The translations under genes were made by a program, and so were the position numbers. A stretch of 64,000 nt of DNA from Planococcus sp. MB-3u-03 (GTDB lineage Bacteria; Bacillota; Bacilli; Bacillales_A; Planococcaceae). Positions 7,806-16,226 of the stretch are shown here, piece by piece (the stretch's first letter is position 1; each line of letters starts with the position of its first letter). A model generated the notes under the pieces. That model was given only the letters and a program-made list of their open reading frames with translations. It did no database searches and was not told the DNA's origin. Where the stretch lies: positions 1 through 64,000 of the forward strand of contig NZ_CP025124.1 of the NCBI RefSeq assembly GCF_002833405.1, written 5' to 3'.

Positions 7806-8615
7806 ATGACGGCTAAAACTATTGTGGTTGGGAATTTTAAAGGTGGCGTAGGAAAAACTAAAGTATCTGTAATGACTAGTTGGGAATATGCAAATGTTCA
7901 CAATAAGAAAGTTCTGTTAGTGGATATGGACCCGCAAGGGAATGCAAGTACTTTAATTGCTCGCTCTGCAGGTATTACCGAAATCAATAAAACCATATTT
8001 GATGGATTTCAAGAAGGTAATCTAGAAAATGTAATTTTAAAAGTTAATGAAAATCTTGATTTAATACCAGCTGCAGTATCTTTTAAAAACTTCTCAAAAT
8101 TCTTGTACCAAAACTTCAAAACAGATCTTGAACAAATAACACTATTAAAGAAACTATTAGATCCACTTAAAGAAAACTATGATTATATTTTTATTGATGT
8201 ACCTCCAACAATCAGTGACTACTCAGATAATGCAATGATGGCTTCAGATTATGTATTAATTATTCTTCAGGCCCAAGAACTTTCTTTAGAGGGTGCAGAA
8301 ACCTATGTTTCTTATCTCCAGTTTATGCATGACGAATATGAAGCTGAGATACAAGTACTTGGCGTTCTTCCAGTTCTTTTAAGAGCCGGAGGTAGAGTCG
8401 ATCAAACTACTGTTGAAAGAGCAACGGAGTTATTTGGCGAAGACAACGTATTTTCAAATGTTATAAAACACTTAGAACGTTTAAAAGCCTGGGACGTTAC
8501 AGGTATTAAAAATGATGACCATCATGACCGTAAGGCACATCAAACATTTTTAGATGTAGTCGACGAAATGGAAGAGAAGCTTGCTCGATTTGAGGAGGAA
8601 GAAACAAATGTCTGA
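7806..8615 (+). CDS. parA: ParA-family partition ATPase
   Basis: A 269-residue ParA/Soj-type ATPase. It has no N-terminal HTH, so it is of type Ib-like size. A deviant Walker A KGGVGKTK covers residues 12-19. The family motifs VLLVDMDPQGNAS (about 37-49) and DYIFIDVPPTISDYSDNAM follow. ParA forms ATP-dependent patterns on the nucleoid that segregate plasmid copies. The start has GGTAGGAGA before it. The gene overlaps the next by 8 bases, so the two are co-translated. The upstream repeats at 7718-7784 probably mediate autoregulation. Confidence 0.95.
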   Translation: MTAKTIVVGNFKGGVGKTKVSVMTSWEYANVHNKKVLLVDMDPQGNASTLIARSAGITEINKTIFDGFQEGNLENVILKVNENLDLIPAAVSFKNFSKFLYQNFKTDLEQITLLKKLLDPLKENYDYIFIDVPPTISDYSDNAMMASDYVLIILQAQELSLEGAETYVSYLQFMHDEYEAEIQVLGVLPVLLRAGGRVDQTTVERATELFGEDNVFSNVIKHLERLKAWDVTGIKNDDHHDRKAHQTFLDVVDEMEEKLARFEEEETNV

Positions 8616-9078
8616 AAGCCCTAAAAAAGGTCCGTTAATTAAAAGGAAAACCAAATCTATGGAAAGACCATCGCCTGTGGTAGTCACCAGCAACAATGAT
8701 TTTAAGTTTTCGAATCCGTCTGTGCCCACATCTCCAACTGAAGAAATTGAAGTTGCACAGAAAAGTACAGATGTTCCAATAGAAAAAACAGAAACAGACA
8801 TCAAGCCCGTTGAAAACAAACCTAAGAAGAAAGCCACTAGAAGAAAAGGCGTTGTTGGCAAAAATAATAATGTGAAATCCATTAAACTTCCTAATGATCT
8901 TCACACCAAAATAGGAATCTTAGGTAAGTTCATGGATGAGAACAAAACCTATGCAATTATTTCTAAGCTTGTAGACTACTATGAAGAGAATGAATTAACA
9001 GATCGACAGAAAAAACAAATTGAATATATGACAGAGTTCCTAAATGAGGATTCAACAAATTCAAATATACAAAAGTAG
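8608..9078 (+). CDS. ParB-like small DNA-binding partition partner (ribbon-helix-helix)
   Basis: A 156-residue protein. I chose ATG 8608 because GAGGAGGAAG precedes it and it overlaps the parA end by 8 bases. The first ~90 residues are Pro, Lys and Thr rich and look disordered. The C-terminal part (VKSIKLPNDLHTKIGILGKF, then TYAIISKLVDYYEE) has the strand-helix-helix pattern of ribbon-helix-helix proteins such as those paired with type Ib ParA. It most likely binds the GTAGATATTTCTAC array and the repeats before parA. No sequence family was confirmed. Confidence 0.75.
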   Translation: MSESPKKGPLIKRKTKSMERPSPVVVTSNNDFKFSNPSVPTSPTEEIEVAQKSTDVPIEKTETDIKPVENKPKKKATRRKGVVGKNNNVKSIKLPNDLHTKIGILGKFMDENKTYAIISKLVDYYEENELTDRQKKQIEYMTEFLNEDSTNSNIQK

Positions 9079-9117
9079 AAATATCTACCTAACAAAGGTA
9101 GATATTTCTACTTTTTT
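9071..9117 (+). terminator. parAB terminator built from two inverted array cores
   Basis: Perfect 19-base arms AAAAGTAGAAATATCTACC (9071-9089) and its complement (9097-9115), 7-base loop, then T6. Each arm contains the array core GGTAGATATTTCTAC, so this terminator is also a potential binding site for the partition protein. It overlaps the parB stop codon. Confidence 0.85.
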
Positions 9118-9158
9118 GAGATTAAAAATCTTTATTATTCACGAAAGGAGAATTTTCC

Positions 9159-9311
9159 ATGTACATGATTCGATCTGAAAATGGAACGACTCTTACAAAA
9201 GAAGGACAAGAACTTACTTTTGAAAATTTAGAGGATGCTGAAAAACAAAAGCGTGAGTTACAAAATTTCGACTTCGACAATTGGACTGTAATTGAACTCA
9301 ATAATAATTGA
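9159..9311 (+). CDS. Small hypothetical protein (50 aa)
   Basis: A 50-residue acidic protein starting MYMIRSENGTTLTKEGQEL and ending NWTVIELNNN. A good ribosome site, GAAAGGAG, lies 8 bases upstream. It has no membrane segment and no recognised motif; the middle is a charged helix. It lies between the parAB terminator and the first copy of the 147-nt element, and its stop codon overlaps the -35 box of that element's predicted promoter. I do not recognise it. Confidence 0.6.
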   Translation: MYMIRSENGTTLTKEGQELTFENLEDAEKQKRELQNFDFDNWTVIELNNN

Positions 9312-9335
9312 AGACAAATTTTCAAACCCTATAAA
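9308..9335 (+). promoter_or_regulatory. Predicted promoter of ncRNA copy 1
   Basis: TTGAAG (9308-9313), 16-base spacer, TATAAA (9330-9335). The expected start is at about 9342-9346, directly before the conserved GGGCGACTGCAC that opens the repeated element. Confidence 0.55.
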
Positions 9336-9346
9336 AAATACAATTC

Positions 9347-9493
9347 GGGCGACTGCACTAGAGCCCCTAGTAACTTACGTTACAAAGCGCTCTACGTGTC
9401 GATTCACCCTAAAAAAGCCGATAATCAGAGGCTGTAATCCTGCGGAAACATCCTCTAGATTCCTGTCTTTTTCTTCACGGCTGAACGAGTCGA
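9347..9493 (+). ncRNA. Candidate structured RNA, copy 1 of a 147-nt repeated element
   Basis: Matches 17217-17363 over its full 147 bases without a gap (23 differences by my count, 84%). It folds into a first hairpin with an AGAGC/GCTCT stem capped by GTAAC-TTAC-GTTAC, a conserved linker AAAAAAGCCGATAATC, and a second stem AGAGG/CCTCT. A possible closing stem CGACT/AGTCG joins the two ends. In copy 2 one pair of the second stem changes from A-T to G-C, a compensatory change. A promoter lies in front and a strong terminator behind, with no open frame. I do not recognise a known RNA family. Confidence 0.7.
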
Positions 9494-9516
9494 AAAGTAA
9501 AAACCATATGACTAAA

Positions 9517-9575
9517 AACACCAAAACTTGAAGAAGTCTGTTTTGCACAGAGCTTCCTAGTTCCGGTGTTTTTTT
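9517..9575 (+). terminator. Terminator after ncRNA copy 1
   Basis: A nested hairpin: AACACC/GGTGTT outside, then AACT/AGTT, GAAG/CTTC and TCTGT/ACAGA inside, followed by T7. It lies 24 bases after the repeated element, giving a transcript of about 230 nt. Confidence 0.8.
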
Positions 9576-9619
9576 GGTTTCTCACATAAAATGCAGTTCA
9601 AATATCAAAGAGTGTACAC

Positions 9620-9889
9620 TCAACGCATTTGAATTTTGCTTTTCACGAACTCAGAGAATGTTTGGAAAATCTTTTCTCGTTGTTCGATTGTGAAATCATC
9701 CAATCCAAAGTACTTCTCAGCCAGCGCTCCTGTCTCGATTAACCGTTTCGTCCTTACTTTTCGTTGTTCCCAGCTCGCTCTTCGCTGCGTTTCGTTTTGA
9801 AGCTGATGTTTTTTCTTCTGGAGATCGGTGATTTGCTTCTTTAGCTCCTGAGACTTGGCCAGGTTATCGGATTTCGGATTCATGGCCAT
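9620..9889 (-). CDS. Relaxosome accessory protein (TraD/MobC-like)
   Basis: An 89-residue protein with a charged coiled-coil first half (residues 12-45). The second half contains RKVRTKRLIETGALAEKYFG, which resembles the RKxxTRxLIxxGxLxEKA signature of the Conj_TraD/MobC-type accessory proteins found next to MobQ relaxases. It is encoded on the opposite strand to the relaxase, across the presumed oriT, the usual arrangement of mobilisation accessory genes. It follows the 59-residue gene at 9920-10099 by 30 bases and probably shares its promoter. The role (helping the relaxase open oriT) is inferred from the motif and location. Confidence 0.65.
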   Translation of the reverse strand: MAMNPKSDNLAKSQELKKQITDLQKKKHQLQNETQRRASWEQRKVRTKRLIETGALAEKYFGLDDFTIEQREKIFQTFSEFVKSKIQMR

Positions 9890-9919
9890 CCCACGCCTCA
9901 GGGGGTCCTTCGCTGCCGT

Positions 9920-10099
9920 TTACTTGAACAGCCATCTTTGAATCCACTCGATGGCTTCCTGTTCCGATTCCACGTTCCACATCTTCAGCACTTCAGCCCT
10001 GATGTTTTGCTGCATTTGCTTCTCCAAATTCTTTCGCTTTTCTTTTAATTTCTCGATTTGCTCTTCGATGCTCGTAATCTTTTCAATGTTATTTGCCAT
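9920..10099 (-). CDS. Small coiled-coil protein next to oriT (59 aa)
   Basis: A 59-residue protein, MANNIEKITSIEEQIEKLKE onward. A Lys/Glu coiled coil covers residues 6-32, and the C-terminus is Trp-rich (about 41-57). Ribosome site AAGGAGTGAGG before the ATG. It is the first gene of a two-gene minus-strand unit that diverges from the relaxase. Its size and place fit a second mobilisation accessory protein that binds near oriT. No family is recognised. Confidence 0.6.
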   Translation of the reverse strand: MANNIEKITSIEEQIEKLKEKRKNLEKQMQQNIRAEVLKMWNVESEQEAIEWIQRWLFK

Positions 10100-10199
10100 T
10101 ATTCCTCACTCCTTATTTATTTTATATAAATAATTTAACATATATAAATAAAATCCGAAAAAGGGAAAATTATGATATAATAAATCCTGAGCTTCCAAG

Positions 10200-10270
10200 C
10201 GAGTGCCCAGTTATACACCACCCGAAATGCGGGGTGGTGACCTGGTCCAAAGCCCTTCCGGGTTTGGGTT
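10200..10270 (+). other. Probable origin of transfer (oriT)
   Basis: Between the divergent accessory and relaxase genes lies an inverted repeat at 10207-10244: CCAG, then CACCACCC-GAAATGC-GGGGTGGTG, then CTGG. It is followed by AAAGCCCTTCCGGG (10249-10262). The latter resembles the nic region core GCCCTTACGGG of RSF1010/pSK41/pIP501-type oriTs that MobQ relaxases cut. Inverted repeat next to nic, directly upstream of a MobQ relaxase, is the classical layout. The exact nick position is inferred. Confidence 0.65.
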
Positions 10271-10311
10271 GTCGCCTTCGGATATTTAAAAAGAAAAAGA
10301 GGTGAGAGAAC

Positions 10312-12375
10312 GTGAGCTATTTCCGTCTGCAAGCCAACATCATCAGCAAGAAAACCCAATCCGCCGTGGCCAGTGCCAGCTACCGAAGTGGGGAAGAGTT
10401 GTATTCCGAGCGTGATGAAGAACTGAAAAGCTATCAGCAGCGTGAAGTGGCTCCGGTCTCGTTCATCCTCAAACCGGATCATGCACCTGAGTGGACCTTA
10501 GAACGTGAAAAACTATGGAACGAAGTCGAGAAAGTCGAGAAAGCCTGGAACGCCCAACTCGCTCGTGAAGTATTGATTGCATTGCCAGTCGAGTTGCCGG
10601 AAGACGCCCAGCAAGAACTCGTGCAATCGTTCGTTCAAGAAGAGTTTGTGGAAGAGGGGATGGTCGCAGACGTGGCCATTCACCGAGACAAAGAACACAA
10701 TCCGCATGCGCACATCATGCTGACGGTTCGACCGTTCAATGAAGATGGTACGTGGGGACAAAAGAAAACACGCCAATACGAATTCGACCAAAACGGCGAC
10801 ATCCTTCGCGATGAAAAGGGCGAGAAAATCTTCCAAACCGTTCCGTCTACTGATTGGAACGAACGCGAAACCTTGGTGAAATGGCGCATGCATTATGCGG
10901 ACGCCATCAATGAATCGTTTAAAGAACACGGCATCGAAAAGACCGTCTCAGCACTTTCGTTTGAAGCACAAGGGCTCGACCAAATCGCTGAGGTTCGCTT
11001 GGAACGAAATGAATACCAATACGTGAAGCGTTTAGAGGAAAAAGGCATCGAAGCGCAGACGTTCTATCATCAATTGAATCAAGAAATCCGCAAAAAGAAC
11101 GCCGAAATCGCTCAGCTAAATGATAAAATTGTCTTTCTGTCTGCTAAGCAGAAACAGACAGATGTTCAAAGCGTCCTGCACCGTCACACAAGTGAAGTTA
11201 CCGAGCAATTGAACGAGGACTACGAAAAGAGCTGGCACTTCATGAAAAGGCGTCTGAAAGACAACTTCTCTTTCGATTCGGTTCATGATCAGCTGCAAGG
11301 ATTGTATCGCTGGGAAGAACGCAAAGTGGAACCGAAACAAGTCGAAGCTCAGGTCACGCACGCCATTTTGAACGCCTCTCACAAGGCGTATCAAGAACAC
11401 AATTTCTCTATCGTAAAGCAACAAGGCTTCACTTCGTCTGACTTCCGTTCGCTCTTCACCGAGCGTTTGGATGCGTTTGAAGCGTTAACAGATTCCGTCG
11501 AGAAAGACCAACAAACCGTCGATCAAGTCGTGGCACATGCCGAGAGAACGTACCGAGCGCAAAGCTTAATCGTCCATAATGCCTTTAATGAGTTGTTCCC
11601 GGACACTGAGGAACGGTTTGCACATAACGACCGGACCGTGGCGTACAAATCGAATGTCCTGACAGCAATCCAAACAAACGACCGGACAGCCATTCCAACA
11701 GCTCACGAAGTGAATCATCACTTGCAGCTGCAGGAATTGAAGAAAGCTTGCGAGCAAGGCAAGAAAACCAGTGAGCAAATCCGGATCCAAGCGTTGATTC
11801 GCAATAAGCTCGGCAGTGAAAAAGAACAGCTCGTGGAAGATGGCACAGACCTCCAAGCGATTTATGAAACGTCCGTCAAACTGAACACGACGCAGCAATT
11901 GATTGAACGCTACGAGGCGAAAGCGAAGCACATGAATCAGGAACTTAACGTCTTGATTCGGGACACGTTCCCACAAGCGAAAGAGAAGCTGTTGAAAGAC
12001 ATCGAGCAACTTCCATTAGAGATGAAAACGAATTTGCTGAAGCACTACACGCAACAGAACAAGCTGACAAAAGCGCCGACCTTGAAAGCGTGCTTGCAAG
12101 TGGCGAAGAAAGAACAAAGTAAACAAGCGATGGCGTATCATGCTTATCAAGCAAAGCCGGAGGCTCGGTTTGCTGAACGCTTAGGCGACCAGCAGAAATC
12201 CCTTTCTCACTTCCCGACAGGGCGAGCCAGCACCGAACTGATTGAACAGTTGATTGACCAAGCCGAACGGGACCAGCACCAGGCACAACACGAGACGCCT
12301 GCCCCGACGAAGCTCCGTCGAAAGAGCAAAGACAAACAGCTTCGCCGTGAACTCGGCCTGGAGTTTGAACTGTAA
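10312..12375 (+). CDS. mobA: MobQ-family relaxase (MobA/MobL)
   Basis: A 687-residue relaxase with a GTG start behind AAAGAGGTG. The N-terminal ~230 residues are the MobA/MobL nickase domain: RLQANIISKK, SASYRSGEEL with the probable catalytic Tyr24, and the metal-binding His set H124, H132 and H134 (VAIHRDKE, NPHAHIMLT). The remaining ~450 residues are charged and coiled-coil rich and have no helicase or primase motif that I can see. It nicks oriT, stays attached to the 5' end, and is passed to the coupling protein encoded next. Intact, and about 48% GC like the following genes. Confidence 0.95.
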   Translation: MSYFRLQANIISKKTQSAVASASYRSGEELYSERDEELKSYQQREVAPVSFILKPDHAPEWTLEREKLWNEVEKVEKAWNAQLAREVLIALPVELPEDAQQELVQSFVQEEFVEEGMVADVAIHRDKEHNPHAHIMLTVRPFNEDGTWGQKKTRQYEFDQNGDILRDEKGEKIFQTVPSTDWNERETLVKWRMHYADAINESFKEHGIEKTVSALSFEAQGLDQIAEVRLERNEYQYVKRLEEKGIEAQTFYHQLNQEIRKKNAEIAQLNDKIVFLSAKQKQTDVQSVLHRHTSEVTEQLNEDYEKSWHFMKRRLKDNFSFDSVHDQLQGLYRWEERKVEPKQVEAQVTHAILNASHKAYQEHNFSIVKQQGFTSSDFRSLFTERLDAFEALTDSVEKDQQTVDQVVAHAERTYRAQSLIVHNAFNELFPDTEERFAHNDRTVAYKSNVLTAIQTNDRTAIPTAHEVNHHLQLQELKKACEQGKKTSEQIRIQALIRNKLGSEKEQLVEDGTDLQAIYETSVKLNTTQQLIERYEAKAKHMNQELNVLIRDTFPQAKEKLLKDIEQLPLEMKTNLLKHYTQQNKLTKAPTLKACLQVAKKEQSKQAMAYHAYQAKPEARFAERLGDQQKSLSHFPTGRASTELIEQLIDQAERDQHQAQHETPAPTKLRRKSKDKQLRRELGLEFEL

Positions 12376-12403
12376 AAGCGAACTATTGAAAGGCGTGAAC
12401 TTC

Positions 12404-14371
12404 ATGATGAAAAAAACCTTACAAAAAGGCGCCGGCAAGAAAATCGCCGTTACGTTTCTTCTATCCTTGTTGATTGGATATGCCCTAACAGGACTCTTGC
12501 GCTTCTTGAAAGAAGGGGGAGGGCTGAATGCCCTTCTTCTGGACGTACAAGGAACGCTGACCTTTCTCACCGAAACCGATCAGCAATCCCAACTGTTGGT
12601 GGCGATCCTCACGGTCGTCTTCTTCGGATGGTTCCTCTCCAAAATGCGTTTGGTCGAACATACGTATGAAGATGCGCATGATTTCGGCGTTCACGGATCG
12701 GCTCGATTCACAAAGCCATCTGAAGTGCTGAACGGTAAATATTTCTCCAAACACAACACATACCAATCTAAACAACCCGAAAAGACTGTGGAACGTTTGG
12801 AGAACGGATTGATTGTCGGCCGAGTGCCGAATAAGAAACAAGTGCTCATCATTCCCCGATCCACGGAGATTGATAACCGAAACGTTTACATCGTCGGATC
12901 CAGCGGGAGTGGTAAAGGACAATCATACGTCATCCCGAATCTCGTCAATAACCATGAGGAAACCTTGATTGTTACCGATCCAAAGGGTGAGCTCTTCGAA
13001 CAAACAGCTGAAATCAAGCGCAAACAAGGCTACAAGGTGTATCAAATCGACTTCATCAATTTCAATCAAGACAACTACAACTTGCTCGATTACGTCTTTG
13101 ATGACCAGGATGCGCAAAGCGTTTCCGTCACGATCGCCAAAAATTCGACCAAGGATGGCAAAGAAGACTTCTTTATGGAACGTGCGCAGAAAATGCTGGC
13201 GGGCTTGATTGTCTACTGCAAAACCGAAATTCCGAACGCTAGTATGCAAGATGTGCTGAATGTCTTTAATGAACGAGTCGCTCCAGACGAGGAATCGTTC
13301 CGCCAGTGGGTCGATGAAGAACTCGGTCCTCATCATCCGGCTTATCAGCTGTTGAAGGGCTTAACGACGCTCGGTGGGAACACCCGAACGAGTGTGACGT
13401 CGTCCTTCGCTTCGCAAGTCAGCATCTTTACATTGAATAAAATCAGCAAAATGACCCGCACGAGTGATTTCAACTTCCGTGAGTTTCAGGAACAGAAAAG
13501 CATTCTCTATGTGAAGCTCCCGATGGACGAAAACCCGTTCACGGCGTTAACATCCGTGTTCTTTGATCAACTGATTTCGCAGTTCTATAAATTGGCCGAT
13601 GAAAATCGCGGGCAACTGAAGATTCCGACCATCTTCTTATTGGATGAATTTGCGAATATCGGAAAAATCGAGAAATACGCACGGGTCTTGGCGACGTGCC
13701 GGGGATTGGGCTTATCGATGAACACCATCGTCCAGGACAACGGACAAATCGAGTCGCTCTACGGCAAAGAAATGGCTCGCTCCATTTTGTCCAACCATGA
13801 CACGCTGCTGTTCCTGCGAAGTAAGGATATGGAGACGATTAAGTACTTCTCCCAACTCGCCGGCGAAACGACCGCGAAGATCCAGACGGGCTCTTCCAGT
13901 CAAAGTGGAGGTTTCATGAGTGGAAAATCAAGTGCCAGCCAGAGCCAATCTGAACAGTACGTGAAGCGTTCCTTGATCCCGGAAGGGGACTTAGCGAGCA
14001 TTGCGAAGAACGATTGCTACTTGTTTGTCAGTGGCTTGCATCCGATGAAGCTGCAAAAAGCATGGCAATCGGAAGTATTCGGCTCCTACGTTCAGCAACA
14101 CACTGCTGTCGCTGTCGAACCGGCTGTGAAGCAAGAATCAGCCTTCACGGTTCCGACACCTCTCGAACCCAAGAAGGAAGCTCCTTTCGCCTCAGGAGGC
14201 ACAGCAACGCATGTGATTGAAGAAGAGATTGATCAATCGGATCTGTTTGATTTAACGGACGACGGACTTGAAGAAGAATGGGCAGCCATGCACGAAGAAG
14301 AAACGGAAGAACGATCCATTGAGGACCGATTAAAGGAAAAGGAAGCGACGGATTTACGTACGCTCTTATAA
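12404..14371 (+). CDS. VirD4/TraG-family coupling protein (T4CP)
   Basis: A 655-residue type IV coupling protein. I chose ATG 12404, after the relaxase stop and behind GAAAGGCG; the frame itself extends upstream in overlap with the relaxase. Two N-terminal membrane segments (about 15-34 and 63-80) anchor it. Walker A GSSGSGKG is at about 165-172, LIVTDPKGEL follows, and Walker B is IFLLDEFANIG at about 405-415. The C-terminal ~110 residues are acidic and disordered. It feeds the relaxase-DNA complex into the secretion channel whose genes lie at 1-3.5 kb. It is probably in one operon with mobA. Confidence 0.95.
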   Translation: MMKKTLQKGAGKKIAVTFLLSLLIGYALTGLLRFLKEGGGLNALLLDVQGTLTFLTETDQQSQLLVAILTVVFFGWFLSKMRLVEHTYEDAHDFGVHGSARFTKPSEVLNGKYFSKHNTYQSKQPEKTVERLENGLIVGRVPNKKQVLIIPRSTEIDNRNVYIVGSSGSGKGQSYVIPNLVNNHEETLIVTDPKGELFEQTAEIKRKQGYKVYQIDFINFNQDNYNLLDYVFDDQDAQSVSVTIAKNSTKDGKEDFFMERAQKMLAGLIVYCKTEIPNASMQDVLNVFNERVAPDEESFRQWVDEELGPHHPAYQLLKGLTTLGGNTRTSVTSSFASQVSIFTLNKISKMTRTSDFNFREFQEQKSILYVKLPMDENPFTALTSVFFDQLISQFYKLADENRGQLKIPTIFLLDEFANIGKIEKYARVLATCRGLGLSMNTIVQDNGQIESLYGKEMARSILSNHDTLLFLRSKDMETIKYFSQLAGETTAKIQTGSSSQSGGFMSGKSSASQSQSEQYVKRSLIPEGDLASIAKNDCYLFVSGLHPMKLQKAWQSEVFGSYVQQHTAVAVEPAVKQESAFTVPTPLEPKKEAPFASGGTATHVIEEEIDQSDLFDLTDDGLEEEWAAMHEEETEERSIEDRLKEKEATDLRTLL

Positions 14372-14389
14372 GCGAAAGGGGAGAAACCG

Positions 14390-14614
14390 ATGCTTGTCAC
14401 GATTAGCGAAATCCTCGCGAGTGATAAACGGATCTTGAGCTTTTATGATCCTGTGCCGTTTGAGGCACTTACATATGAAGGTCTGATTGACCTTGAAGAA
14501 GACGTGCAAGAGTATGCGATTGCCTGTTATAGCCCGGTTCGGATTCCAGGACGAGCCGAACCCCTCTATGAAGCTTGGTATGTCAGAAAGGACGTGATGA
14601 ACTATGTCGACTAA
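14390..14614 (+). CDS. Hypothetical plasmid protein (74 aa)
   Basis: A 74-residue acidic protein, ATG behind AAAGGGGAGAAACC. It lies 18 bases after the coupling protein and overlaps the ArdC-like gene by 11 bases, so it belongs to the same operon. No membrane segment and no recognised motif. The tight overlap makes it very likely real and possibly translationally coupled to the anti-restriction protein. Confidence 0.7.
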   Translation: MLVTISEILASDKRILSFYDPVPFEALTYEGLIDLEEDVQEYAIACYSPVRIPGRAEPLYEAWYVRKDVMNYVD

Positions 14615-16223
14615 GGTGGATTTGACCGAAATTAATGACCGGCTGGAACGAAACCTCGAAGAGATGTTTCAAAACAACCGATTCCAAGACATGCTCAATG
14701 TCATGGCCAGTGGCCACCAATACTCGTTCAATAACGTGCTGATGATTGCCGGGCAAAATCCTGAAGCGACGATGGTTCGTGGGTTCAGGCAATGGCAAGC
14801 CCTAGGTCGTCACGTCAATAAAGGGGAAAAGAGCATTGATATCTTGGTCCCTTCATTTAAAAAAGTCGAAGTGCAGAAAGTGAACGAACAGACAGGTGAA
14901 GTGTTACGCGATAAGAACGGGGATCTTCAATCTGAAGTTCGACAAAGCATCACCGGCTTTCGGATCGGCAAGGTCTTCGATGTCTCTCAAACGGACGGAA
15001 AAGAGATTCCGAACCTCCGAGACTTTATCCAAAAAGACTTAACATCACCAGATTCCTTGAAGGAATTGTATGACCGGTTCATCCATCAAACGAATGAGAA
15101 CTCACAACCGTTAACCATTCGGGAAGAAGCACATGAAGGACAAACCTACGGCGGTTATTTCAGTCCCCAAAAAGAGGAAATCGTCATCAACACGGCTGTT
15201 TCCAAGAGCACTGAGCAAAAATTCCGTGTCTTAATTCACGAATATGCGCACAGTCAGCTCCATCATAAGGAAAGCGACATCAAAGACCTGCCGAGAGGCC
15301 ATAAAGAAGCCCAAGCTGAATGCGCAGCCTATATCGTTTCCCAATACTATGGCTTCGATACCAACCTTTCCTCCACCGGCTACATCGCCACCTGGGCGCA
15401 AGATTTGAACTTGGCTAAACAAGCCATCAAAGAAGTACAAGATGTCTCCCGTGCGACGATTGAACACGTCAACTCGCTACAGAACGAAAAGATTCAAGAT
15501 TTTTATCAATCCATCAATCCTGAACAGGTGAAGGAATCGGTCGAAACCAAGTTGAAACTATCGCTTGAAGATAAACCGACCTTGCAGCTGTTGGATGCCA
15601 AAAATGGACTCGTCGTTTTCGCGACCGTGGAACAGAACGAACGGGATCAGCACTTCAGCCTTCGTACCAATACAAATCGGATTCTTCCGTTAAGTGAATT
15701 GGACGATCGTTATGCGGTATTAAATGTATTGGAAAACAAAGGGCAGTTGGTCCAGGAATATCAAAAGGTCGAAGATGTCCTGGAAGTGACGAAACTGGAC
15801 GAAGGGAAATACGCCGTGACCGTAGAAGGCGGCGAAAGTTCGCAGCGCACCTTCCATAAAAAAGCTGAAGGGGAGCGATTTATTGGAAAAGCTGCACTTG
15901 CCCAATCATTGAATACAGACCGGTACTTGGGCCGTTCTCAACACAAAGAAGCCCCTCGTCTTCAGCAACTCAATGAAAAGCATTTAAATGAACGACTGAG
16001 CCGAGTGCTGAAGCAACCGAATTTACAAGCAGAAGCGAAGCACGGCGTCACCATCGGATGGCAGTTAGTGAAAAATCCGCAGATCCAGTCCAAGGATGAT
16101 TTACAAAAACACTTGAATGAATTGAATCCGAATCAAGGGAAAACCTCTGAACTAAAAGAAGCTTTCGCTCAATTGAATAAAAGTGAGAGAACGCAAGAAA
16201 AAGAAAATGAATTAGAGCGTTGA
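14604..16223 (+). CDS. ArdC-like anti-restriction protein with zincin domain
   Basis: A 539-residue protein. The N-terminal ~130 residues match the ArdC N domain (ssDNA-binding): YSFNNVLMIAGQNPEATMV and WQALGRHVNKGEKSIDI. Residues ~165-275 form a zincin-like metallopeptidase with HEYAH at H212-H216 and a downstream EAQAECAAYIVS region that would supply the third ligand. The C-terminal ~260 residues are charged and of unknown role. ArdC of pSA protects incoming ssDNA from restriction in the recipient. Its place after mobA and the coupling gene fits a protein needed early after transfer. The frame is intact and ends at a strong terminator. Confidence 0.85.
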   Translation: MSTKVDLTEINDRLERNLEEMFQNNRFQDMLNVMASGHQYSFNNVLMIAGQNPEATMVRGFRQWQALGRHVNKGEKSIDILVPSFKKVEVQKVNEQTGEVLRDKNGDLQSEVRQSITGFRIGKVFDVSQTDGKEIPNLRDFIQKDLTSPDSLKELYDRFIHQTNENSQPLTIREEAHEGQTYGGYFSPQKEEIVINTAVSKSTEQKFRVLIHEYAHSQLHHKESDIKDLPRGHKEAQAECAAYIVSQYYGFDTNLSSTGYIATWAQDLNLAKQAIKEVQDVSRATIEHVNSLQNEKIQDFYQSINPEQVKESVETKLKLSLEDKPTLQLLDAKNGLVVFATVEQNERDQHFSLRTNTNRILPLSELDDRYAVLNVLENKGQLVQEYQKVEDVLEVTKLDEGKYAVTVEGGESSQRTFHKKAEGERFIGKAALAQSLNTDRYLGRSQHKEAPRLQQLNEKHLNERLSRVLKQPNLQAEAKHGVTIGWQLVKNPQIQSKDDLQKHLNELNPNQGKTSELKEAFAQLNKSERTQEKENELER

Positions 16224-16226
16224 GGT

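Noticed and set aside
9347..9493. Insertion-sequence end or attachment site explaining the two 147-nt copies
   Set aside because: Differences follow RNA structure, each copy has its own terminator, and no transposase or target duplication accompanies them.
9347..9493. Riboswitch for a downstream gene
   Set aside because: Both copies end at strong terminators without a downstream gene in reading position (copy 1 faces a converging gene, copy 2 is followed by 290 non-coding bases). A trans-acting RNA is more likely.
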